From Pseudopyrenochaeta lycopersici (taxonomy: Eukaryota > Ascomycota > Dothideomycetes > Pleosporales > Pseudopyrenochaetaceae), in assembly GCA_003313425.1 (NCBI GenBank), contig NHZP01000034.1:372001-436000 (forward strand): a stretch of DNA of 64,000 nt, written 5' to 3'. The notes below the pieces were generated by a model, which was not told where the DNA came from, did no database searches, and saw nothing but the letters and a program-made list of their open reading frames with translations. Shown here in pieces: positions 1 through 8,217 of this stretch. Positions within the stretch are counted from its first letter, which is position 1, and the number at the start of each line of letters is the position of its first letter. Made by a program: the position numbers and the translations under genes.

Positions 1-1232
1 CAGTAGGAGTGGGGATTGCTAAAAATGATGCCTTAGGCAGTAGAGTTGGCTGACGAGAAAGGAAAAGAAAAGATGGAGTGAATGCGAGTGGCCAAGTTTG
101 TTACACTACAGCCGATGCAGCTATACCTAACATAATAACGATAAACTTGACATAATTTATCTGCTGAAGGGGCAGGTGAAGACGAAGAACTCAGATAAAG
201 TGTAAGGAACTGAGCGTGAATAGATGGATATATTACGCCATATCAATACGATCATACGTAACGTAGAGAGATGAAAAAAGATCTCAAAAAGATTCGATTC
301 TCATGTGGTGTGGCGTCGGAAGTGGCTGCAGTTTTGAGGGGCGGGAGGCGTCAGAGGCCTTTCGTTCCTCAAGGCACTTTGCAGCAATACAAAAATCTGT
401 ACGCGCGTTAATAATCTGAAATCCCTCTTACCCTACATACTAAGATGACCCCTGAACCTATCCACGTGCATCTGTACAAAATTACAGTCGCTTAGTCGCT
501 TGCCCTTCCGATCCGCGAGGAGACCTTCTTCATAGCAATAACGAACCTCCCCCAACACATAGCCACCACCATCGTTTCCATCTATCGCAACACATGCACA
601 GCTTTCGTATACGTCTAGGGATCCAATAGAAACACTTATGAGCCATGATTAGCCGTGAGGGCTGATCTAGGTGCGGATTCATGCGCGATCGATTCGCAGA
701 CCAGTACTTTCGTTAAAAACCCTCCAATCAGAGCAATTCTTGTCAAAGCTGACATAACACTGCCCGTTTATGATTAAATCCGGCTTGGGATTGGGAGCAG
801 TGCCAAGATCCGCACGGCCACGGCGCTTGTCAGCCAACGTGTTTCCAGCGTCGAAGCGGTCAACACAGCTATCCTACGCACATTGAGATGCGGTCCAACG
901 CACGATGACCTCGATAGCTTCCTCGCCCTCAAGCCCCGAAACCCACTATTGTTCCCTCCGCTGACCGAACGAAAGACCTAATTAGGCTCACCATGTACCC
1001 ATGTCTCAAGCCCACTCGAGCCGATTCCTAGACCAAGCAGCAGCCGAGATCTAATCTCAGCTCGTTGAGGGGGAATACGATGACACAAGAGGGGTATAAG
1101 ATGAGACGGAGTGCTGTGGCCCTGGAAATTGGCGCCTACGCTTCGGCAAGTGGGTTGAGCGTCGCTGGTGGAACGCCGTCGTTGTAAGCGCATACGAAGG
1201 TGGAAGGGCTTGATATGTTTTGGTGATACAGC
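1..1232. other. Gene-poor left flank
   Basis: I see no convincing gene here. Short open frames exist near 978-1353 on the minus strand but start at non-ATG codons, run into the pogo inverted repeat and resemble nothing I know. The one structured item is the stretch at about 868-963, which recurs at about 20743-20838 (listed separately). Confidence 0.5.
868..963 (-). repeat. Dispersed ~95-bp repeat, copy 1
   Basis: This stretch is about 90% identical to 20743-20838. Read on the minus strand, both copies encode a similar peptide containing EEAI.VIVRWTAS that stops at the same TAG, which suggests the 3' end of an old coding sequence, perhaps of a mobile element, rather than random DNA. This copy also has an in-frame TAG upstream where the second copy has CAG. 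The parent gene is not recognised. Confidence 0.5.
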
Positions 1233-1234
1233 TA

Positions 1235-1299
1235 ACGTGTCCCACAAGCGAGCGCCGCGCACAAGCGAGCGCCGCACCCCACCAAGTTTGAGCACCTCT
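1235..1299 (+). repeat. Left terminal inverted repeat of pogo element
   Basis: 65 bp, perfect inverse of 3034-3098. It begins ACGTGTCCC next to a TA. Within it a 16-bp motif containing GCGCTCGCTTGTG (read on the minus strand) occurs twice in tandem, likely a doubled transposase-binding site. Confidence 0.95.
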
Positions 1300-1367
1300 A
1301 CCAGCGTACAGCTCAACCATAAATTCAAGTAATCTATAGATATTAATATGCAAGCTTAAGTAGCACC

Positions 1368-2993
1368 TATAGTATCGTTTTTACACGTGCGCGAGTTATG
1401 CCCAGTCTCTCTGCACCTTTTACAGCGCGATAGAGCCCGGCTGCTAAGGCCTGATTGCTCCCTACTTTGACGCATTTCACGCCTAATCTGTTGATCAGCC
1501 TCTTGTTAAGTAGCTATATCCTCTCCAACTCCCTTTATTAAGACTCCTCCCTTCTAAATCCACTTTCTCTTGCGCTGCTTTCGCCGAGTTACTGCCTCAT
1601 TAGCCTTCTCAAGGCTATCAATCCTACCCTCTATCAGCTTAGCTCGATATGCCCCTACTATAGCCCCCTTTGTAAACTAATTAAGCGCCTCAATAATTGG
1701 GGCTGGTGATGAGCTCTTATGCCGTCGAACGCGATCGCTAATTAGAGTCGATTGAGCCTCAAACTCACGTGGGTTCCTTGGTGTTTGAGGCTCCCATAGA
1801 GCTCCTTGCTGAGCTCCTAACTGAGCTGGTGGTGATGGCGTACGCAGCTGGACATCTAGCCTTGACAAGACAACGTCTGGCTGGAGAGGAACAAGGCCTG
1901 CTCCTCGAAATGCTGAGCGTATATTGACGGCAGTGAAAGCTTGATCAAATGCTGCTTTAAAGGCAGGCAGAAATTCAAGCTTAGTAATGTGGTTGATGTG
2001 GGCCTTGATCAAGCTCTCTATCTAGCGGCTGTACGCCTTCTTAAGAGGAGAGAAGCAGCCAACGTCAAGAGGCTGCAGCAGATGAGATGAGTGAGGTGGC
2101 ATGCAGAGGGTATAGATGTTGCTCTCTCTGCAGATCTCTTGAAATTCAAGAGAGTGATGGCTCTCATGGCCATCAAGGATAAGCAGCCGACGCGCGCCTA
2201 CTACCCTTGTCTTTGTATGAGCATCAAAGTGCTTTAGCCATGCTACTCCAAGCTGATTAGTTGTCCAGCCGTTGTCACTGACTGAGATAGCCCAGTCGCG
2301 TGGGATAGCTTCTTCCTGGTACCAGGCACGATGGTGATGCTGGCCAGCAAAGATTAGGAAGGGTGGGATTGCCCAGCCAGCAGCGTTGATGCCTTGAATC
2401 AACGTTACCCACTCACGGTTGCCTGGCTGGATAGCCTTTGGCCGCCCTCTCCTCTCTGACCCAGTCACGACTAGCTGAGTCGTTATCTTGCCCATCATAA
2501 AGCCAGCTTCGTCAAAGTTAAATGTATCCTCATCTAGTATGCCGTACTTTGCCTTTGTCTCCTCTACTCGCTTAAACCAGCTATTAACTAACTTTGGATC
2601 CTCACATAGAGGTCTCTGCCTGTCGTACGCTCGGGTAAAACGCGTCGTCAGACTGTCTGTACGCTTGACAAAGTTAGATGGCCAATTTATGCCAACCTGA
2701 CCTCCACCACGCGTTGATAGCAGCTCATTAGCCATATCACGGATAGCTGCGTACGTAGGCGGAAATCCACGTTGATCTAGATCAAGTATATAATCAACTA
2801 TCACCTCCTCTTCTAGCTGGGTAAGCTTCCTTGAGTTGGGCTGGCAATCGCGTCGAGCAGTAGTCCCAGCGCGTCGGCGACGGATTGTTCTTTCAGACAC
2901 GTTAAAGATTGCTGCAGCAGGCTGGTTGCCACTAATTTGATGCGCATGAATAGCTGAGATAGCAAGCTGGATATCTGCTTCGTTTGAAGGCAT
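1368..2993 (-). pseudogene. pogo-like DDE transposase, broken by stops
   Basis: The ATG at 2993 opens a protein with an N-terminal helix-turn-helix/CENP-B-like region (motif SERTIRRRRAG) and a DDE_1 catalytic core: [17 protein letters not shown] and QPLDVGCFSPLKKAY carry the three acidic positions. The frame stops at 2022-2024 where a CAG (Gln) is expected, continues in the same frame as a C-terminal region to another stop at 1677-1679, and further on still encodes a zinc knuckle (C-x2-C-x4-H-x4-C) near 1385-1424. All lesions seen are in-frame nonsense changes of the CpA-to-TpA type, as RIP produces; I saw no frameshift. Certainly a transposase relic; not functional as written. Confidence 0.9.
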
Positions 2994-3033
2994 TTGAAGA
3001 GCGTGGTGTTGAGCTATTGTACGTTGAGATGAG

Positions 3034-3098
3034 AGAGGTGCTCAAACTTGGTGGGGTGCGGCGCTCGCTTGTGCGCGGCGCTCGCTTGTGGGACACGT
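3034..3098 (-). repeat. Right terminal inverted repeat of pogo element
   Basis: 65 bp, perfect inverse of 1235-1299, ending at a flanking TA (3099-3100). It carries the same tandem 16-bp motif. Confidence 0.95.
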
Positions 3099-3100
3099 TA

Positions 3101-3645
3101 TCGTATGGTCAAACAGCAAACAGCTCCCTACGTGAGCACTGCAATCTTTAGGGTTGTAGAGATGTGCTTTAGTTTGACATGTAAGGGACACAAGCGGTTT
3201 AGATTGTTCATGTCGCGATGGATAAGAATAGCAGAGCTGTGATGGTAGCAATGCTTGGCAAGGCACTACACTATCTAGGGCTGCATGCCGTTCTCTGTCA
3301 CCGGAAACGATCGTTATATCTCTTCCCAACGCCACCCATTCTAGACGTTCACGGCAACCCTATGGCCAGAGCGGGTCGGCCGCCCTCCCTGCTAGCGGGG
3401 GCAAAGTGCAGTCTGCGAACACCCCCGGCCACTCTAAGAGGACGTTAGCGTAAGATGGCCGAAGTACATGGTACAATCTGACCAAGTACCTCCCTGGTTT
3501 CATCTCTCTCCTGGCCACTTATTACACCTTCGAGCTAGTAAAGCATTTTATTGGTCTATGCACTAGCCTATTTTGCGCTCTTCCTATCTACTATATAAAT
3601 TAGACGTTTATGAGCATATATATATCTCCCTGGCCCTTCTCTAGA
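3101..3645. other. Intergenic, no gene seen
   Basis: DNA between the pogo element and the CHAT pseudogene. It holds only short frames without recognisable motifs; the part from about 3480 is AT-richer. Confidence 0.5.
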
Positions 3646-5889
3646 TTAAGCCCTAAAATGCACATATTGCGTCTAGAGCAGCGGCCGCTTCCGGTACTTG
3701 TCGCTTTCTCGAACTTTTACAGTGGCTTTGTGTAATGCTAATGAAATAGCTCTATCGTCGTCCAATCTTGCAGCTCCACCTTGACTAAGTTTAGAGTAGA
3801 ACGACTTCGCAACATCTACGCACACCTTGTCGTCAGACGGCCACAGACAACTAACTACATGACGAAATCTAGCGACCTGAAACCTACTAACAACGTGGAG
3901 CACTTTGTCTGAAAGTTCCATGACCTGATTCTGAGCGGTCGAACAGGCCGAAAGGTATGCAATCTTCGCCCGCGAGAGGTGGGCCTAAGATACCTCGCGA
4001 ACGCTTAGGATGTCTTGCCTTGGCTCTTTAGTCGCCGTCCTAGCTGTCTGCAGAATTAGGCCGCTCCTAGACGGATCGACTAGATCTGATACCCCATGGC
4101 AGGCGAAGTGGGCGATGTTGCATCCCTAGAGCTGGACTATAACGCTTGCGACGTCTGGGTACTCTAGGCACTCTACGGACACAGAAGGCCCTATAGCTGC
4201 TATAACCTCGGATCTCTCCGCTCTAGTTCCTGGGAGATCATTTGCATGAGGGGTTTTGGGCATCGTTACGACGACTACTTTACAAGGATCGCGACTAGAT
4301 GGGATACCGGTAGTTGTACTAGCGCGCTCTCAGGCATATTGCAGGGCTTTGATTGTTGGTGTGTAGGACGAAATAACCTGGTAACGTGCACTTTCCGCTA
4401 ACCTAGCAGAGATATCCCTAGCAGAATGGAAGGGGAAAGAACTAGCAAGGCCAGTTCCGATCTACTAAACCCTTGGTAGGTCTTCTGCGGAAGGCTGCAC
4501 GTAGTAGTGAAGCTCGTCCAACACAGGCCCTACACACCCGCGCCACAACCATGACAAGAATTGGAGGTAGGATTTGTTTTTGCGACCGCGGTCACTTGAC
4601 GAAGTCGTGGTGAGGTCCTGATTAATCTAGTCTTTGGCTTGCCGTGCGCTTAGACAGGGAAGTGGGAGAACCTTAAACACGTCTGCAGTAACAATAATAG
4701 CATCGCTCCTGAGGCTGATGATGTTTATAACGACGATGCTGCCTTCCGTCGCACAGTTCTGCATTTGCTTAGTTGTAAGGCCTTTGTGAAATTGACCGAA
4801 CCCTAGAAGCTGCTGGATATCTCGTACACACTTCTCAAGCTTTGCGATGGCTACCATCCGGCTTGTCGAAGCCGTGGTCCGCGTACGATCATCTGCAATA
4901 TCCTCGACAGGCTTGTTCACTTCCAAACGAAGGCTTTCGTATTGCGCACATAGCTCGGGATGGACGGCCTTTAATTCAGCGGTGTCACTTCGATCATCCA
5001 TAAGAAGGCTGAGGATCACTCCGCGTCCCTGCTCCAATACCTCTAAGGCTGCTTTGGGACCCTTTCCTATCTGGAGAGCGAGAGAGCAGGCAGTCGTAGC
5101 TAATCCAGAAAAGTGCGAGACAACGTATTGTTGGTCCTGATGGTTCAGGGATCTATTATGGATGTAAGGCAGCAGATTAATGGCCTCTAGTGAGAGACTG
5201 TAGGCGCTTTTGAAGTCCTCTTGGCTTTGAAGTAACCGAAGAGCGTGGGTGGAAGCGCGTATACGAACAAAAGGAGTGGCGTTCTTACAATCCCAGGCAT
5301 TCTGGAATACCTGAATTGCCTCTTCGAGGTCCTCCATCTTCCCCATGCGTGCATATCGGCAGCCGAGTCTGTTTTCCAGGTTGTTTAGCGAGACTGCGAG
5401 CTCTGAATGGTCCTTAGGCGTGACGTCGACCGCCTAGCGCGTTACTCGAATTGCCTCTTCGAGATCCTCCATCTTCCCCGTGCGTGCATATCGGCGGCCG
5501 AGTTTGTTTCCCAGGTTGTTTAGCCTCCCTGCGAGCTCTGGATGGTCCTTAGGCGTGATGTCGACCGCCTGGCGCGCTAATCGAATTGCCTCTTGGAGAT
5601 CCTCCATCCTCCCTGTGTGTTTATATCGGCTTTCCAGCATAAACCCAAGCTCGTCCACCCAGAATGCGTAGAAGTCATCCTCTTCTTGGGCCTCTGCTAC
5701 AGCATGCTTCCCCTTCTCAATCGCCTCTTCGAGATCTTCTATTCGTCCCGAGCGTTGAAAGAGCCCAGCTTTTAACACAGCATAGTGCATATACAGTCCT
5801 GTCTCGAGGCTGCCATCTTTGCTGGCTGCTATGTTTAAGAAAAGCTCGAAGTTTTCAAGCAGAAGCGCTTCGCCGACCTTGTTGTCCAT
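3646..5889 (-). pseudogene. TPR-CHAT protein, killed by nonsense codons
   Basis: Read from the ATG at 5889, one frame runs to a stop at 3646-3648 and encodes TPR-like helical repeats (motifs MEDLEEAI) followed by a CHAT domain (Caspase HetF Associated with TPRs). The fold's two catalytic landmarks are present: the His motif HFACHG near 4090-4110 and the Cys motif LSACSTA near 3935-3955, followed by the conserved VVSCLWPSDD segment. About eight in-frame stops interrupt it (for example 5431-5433, 4624-4626, a tandem pair near 4463-4468, near 4124, near 3985 and 3673-3675), mostly where homologous repeats or family sense would have Gln or Trp, and no frameshift is needed. That pattern fits RIP. 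CHAT proteins are caspase-like proteases or their relatives; in fungi they belong to suspected cell-death pathways. The gene diverges from the ORF at 6810-7607. Confidence 0.85.
4858..5008 (-). repeat. Source segment of inverted 151-bp duplication
   Basis: This internal piece of the CHAT gene (end of the TPR region into the start of CHAT) is repeated on the opposite strand at 7804-7954 with about one mismatch. Confidence 0.9.
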
Positions 5890-6035
5890 AACTATTAGAT
5901 GTAGAATGCGAAGATATGCGAGAGAAGCTCAAAAAACTGGAGAAGCTCAAGGAGCTAATCAAGGCTATTTTCAAAATGTCCCTAGCTACAAGAATGTAGC
6001 AGCAGCATTGCAGTATTTACTGGCCGCGCGGCGCG

Positions 6036-6172
6036 TTCTGAGCTTAGTTTTTGTGATGTTCAGCTCGATGGGTGTGGCGCAGTGCAGCTGATGGATGGTG
6101 ACTTGACGAAGCCCCGTGGCCACGTTCATGGTTCGAAGAAAGCACTGCCCCCCAACGCAGGGGAGGACTACT
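6036..6172 (+). repeat. Divergent-promoter direct repeat, copy A
   Basis: About 135 bp upstream of the CHAT pseudogene start. It aligns with 6582-6712 in the same orientation with perhaps 75% identity; shared blocks include TTCTGAG, TGTTCAGCTCGA, GGGTG.GGCGCAG and CCCAACCCAGGGGA-like ends. The pair lies between the two divergent genes and may hold duplicated promoter elements. Confidence 0.65.
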
Positions 6173-6581
6173 GTGGTAAATGCACAGGCTAGACAAAAAA
6201 AAATAATGGAAGCGTGCCCTTGTGCAGTGATTCGTTGAAATAAGTCGGATCCAGAATGTGGGGTCTTAACAGTGGTCGAGAATCGAAAAGCCCAAGAAGG
6301 AGCGGATGCAAGGCCCGCATGCAGCTAGTATGCAATGGTAAACTCCATCATCATTCCCAACACTTTTGACTTCAGCCATAAGGATGCGGGGTAGTCGAGG
6401 ATCAGCTGAGTAAAACCACATCTATAATTTTCTATACAGGTAATGGCAAGTGTGGTTGGGTATGAACGAACAGCTGCCCTGGGCGTGGCGTTAAAGCGTG
6501 CCACATCCGATTATGCCACTAGCCACAGTCCCTTCCCATTGAGTTAAGGTAGCCTAGAGGTCAAATTGTGGTAGCGGCACA

Positions 6582-6712
6582 TTCTGAGTTTGCTTTTGCA
6601 ACTGTTCAGCTCGAAGGGTGGGGCGCAGCGCGGCTGATCCTGTGGCTTAACGACGCCTCTTGACCACGTCACGGCCTGAAGAATGCACTGCCTCCCCAAC
6701 CCAGGGGACTAT
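6582..6712 (+). repeat. Divergent-promoter direct repeat, copy B
   Basis: Degenerate second copy of 6036-6172, placed just upstream of the 6810-7607 open frame. Confidence 0.65.
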
Positions 6713-6809
6713 GTATGCATGGATCCTGTAATCAGTCTTCTCTTCCATCTCTCTGACTTCGCCAACAGAGGTTTATCGCATAATGCCGAGAAGCATCCTC
6801 CTTTCGTAG

Positions 6810-7607
6810 TTTTTCCTCCCCCAATCGGCTGTTAGCCTTGGGCGTTTTGTAATCAGTCTTGACGACCCTCATCACGATTTCCACAATCCCACGAGCAATG
6901 CCAGTCCCGATTTCACCGATAAAGTGCAAACACAGTACGACAGCATTCACCATTCTGCCAAGCACCAAACTGTAGCATCGCAGCTTACTACGTTCCTGTC
7001 CTCCTCATTTTCGAAGCGTCTCAAAGCGTCAATTCGGATCACAGCCGATCAAGCCAAGACGTACTACTTAAACAACGCCGGACAATGGTTTCGAGATGCC
7101 GCGAAATCTCAAGAAACCCGCGAGTGGATTGAGAGAACCGTCGATGAAGGGGAAGACATATACATTGTAGTAGCTTATCACACATTGGTGGACGCTCGAA
7201 TACTAGAACAGCTGGGAGGACAAAGCTCTGTCAGCGGAAACTTGGCGATTCCAGTATCGACAGCGTTGACAGCATCCGGCGTAGTTGTACCGTTCAACGT
7301 CGCGGATCCTGGGCTCAGTGGCTTTCGCTGCCGTATGGAAGATGAACAAAGACAGTTCATGGCGCCGGGCGGGCAGATATATGCAGTGCAGTATCGCAAG
7401 GTCCATTGGAGGTGGTTTGCGAGCAAAAAGGTTGATGAGATGACACTTGCAAAGAAGGCATGGTGGAAAAGATATGACGGGCCGAGGAATCTCCAAGGCG
7501 AGCCTGAAGACATAATTGCGGGGGAGCTAGAGGACGAGATCAGATTGGAAGGAGACTATGATGAGTGTGCCATGGAATCTGGGGAGGTTTTTGTCTCAAC
7601 CATGTAG
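6810..7607 (+). CDS. Conserved fungal protein, possibly gasdermin-like (5' end unresolved)
   Basis: An open frame runs from after a TAG at 6807-6809 to the TAG at 7605-7607 and looks coding throughout, but it has no in-frame ATG before the conserved part; the first start-like codon is GTG at 6924. An upstream exon, a frameshift or 5' decay must be involved. The protein has an amphipathic N-terminal half, a segment DIYIVVAYHTLVDARI, a small-residue-rich stretch, then GGQIYAVQYRKV and an acidic C-terminal tail. Its general plan (a strand motif of the form IY.V....T..DA.I, an Ala/Ser/Gly/Val-rich hairpin-like section, a short cleavable-looking tail) recalls fungal gasdermin-like proteins. Fungal gasdermin-like genes are known to sit often beside protease genes of the subtilisin or CHAT type, and a TPR-CHAT gene diverges from this one. 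The family call is an inference from pattern and context only; the ORF itself is well supported. Confidence 0.6.
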   Translation, partial: FFLPQSAVSLGRFVISLDDPHHDFHNPTSNASPDFTDKVQTQYDSIHHSAKHQTVASQLTTFLSSSFSKRLKASIRITADQAKTYYLNNAGQWFRDAAKSQETREWIERTVDEGEDIYIVVAYHTLVDARILEQLGGQSSVSGNLAIPVSTALTASGVVVPFNVADPGLSGFRCRMEDEQRQFMAPGGQIYAVQYRKVHWRWFASKKVDEMTLAKKAWWKRYDGPRNLQGEPEDIIAGELEDEIRLEGDYDECAMESGEVFVSTM

Positions 7608-7803
7608 TTGATATGGGTGTCTATGTGTGTCTTACACAGATGTTATAAGCACTCGAGACTAGCAAAAGTAGGATGAGTTACAGGGAATGGGAGTTTCATG
7701 CACTCAATTTCCCCCCTAGAAGAAGCATGATGAAGCTGTACGTCCTGTACTATCAGCGTAGATGATTCTGGTAAAGTTAGTTCAAGTTATTGCTAGTGAT
7801 TCC

Positions 7804-7954
7804 CCTTCTTATGGATGATCGAAGTGACACCGCTGAATTAAAGGCCGTCCATCCCGAGCTATGTGCGCAATACGAAAGCCTTCGTTTGGAAGTGAACAAG
7901 TCTGTCGAGGATATTGCAGATGATCGTACGCGGACCACGGCTTCGACAAGCCGG
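7804..7954 (+). repeat. Inverted copy of a CHAT-gene fragment
   Basis: 151 bp on the plus strand nearly identical to 4858-5008 read on the minus strand (one difference noticed, a C-to-T in AACAAG.CTGTCG). With the parent copy it forms an inverted repeat around the 6810-7607 gene. It has no start, and the frame ends in TAATAG just beyond the match, so it is a scrap rather than a gene. Confidence 0.9.
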
Positions 7955-7991
7955 TAATAGATACTATAGTAGCAACTATAATTAGAAAGAT

Positions 7992-8131
7992 AGTCTTTTG
8001 GCTTAGCTGCGGCTATTGTTTAGCCCAGTCTTTTGGCTCAGCCGCAGCTATTGTCTAGCCCAGCCTTTTGGCTCAGCCGCAGTTATTGTCTAGCTCAGTC
8101 TTTTGGCTCAGCCGTAGCTATTGTCTAGCCT
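7992..8131 (+). repeat. 35-bp tandem repeat, four copies
   Basis: Copies at 7992-8026, 8027-8061, 8062-8096 and 8097-8131, each of the form AGTCTTTTGGCTCAGCCGC plus 16 bp, with a decayed fifth start. It lies 90-230 bp upstream of the TPR-HET start codon, so it could affect that promoter; no coding sense is apparent. Confidence 0.9.
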
Positions 8132-8217
8132 AGTTCTTGCGCTGAGCCGGAGCTGAAGTATTGCCATGGTCCGCCAGCACTTGATATTCAAGTTTCCCAA
8201 CATCATTCCGTCCTACA

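Larger units (their letters stand above)
1235..3098 (-). mobile_element. pogo/Fot-type DNA transposon, decayed
   Basis: A 1,864-bp element of the Tc1/mariner-pogo superfamily. It is bounded by 65-bp inverted repeats at 1235-1299 and 3034-3098 that are identical at every base, and TA dinucleotides flank both ends (1233-1234 and 3099-3100), the duplication expected for this superfamily. Inside, on the minus strand, lies a DDE transposase with several in-frame stop codons. The contrast between perfect ends and a dead enzyme suggests the copy could only have moved with a transposase supplied from elsewhere. Relatives with similar terminal design occur at 35990-36205 and 59013-59630. Confidence 0.9.

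Noticed and set aside
978..1353. Two overlapping minus-strand open frames of 98 and 116 codons
   Set aside because: Non-ATG starts, cross the pogo inverted repeat, no motif.
7992..8131. Regular 35-bp repeats considered as a CRISPR-like array
   Set aside because: The copies are directly adjacent with no spacers, in a eukaryotic setting; it is a plain tandem repeat.
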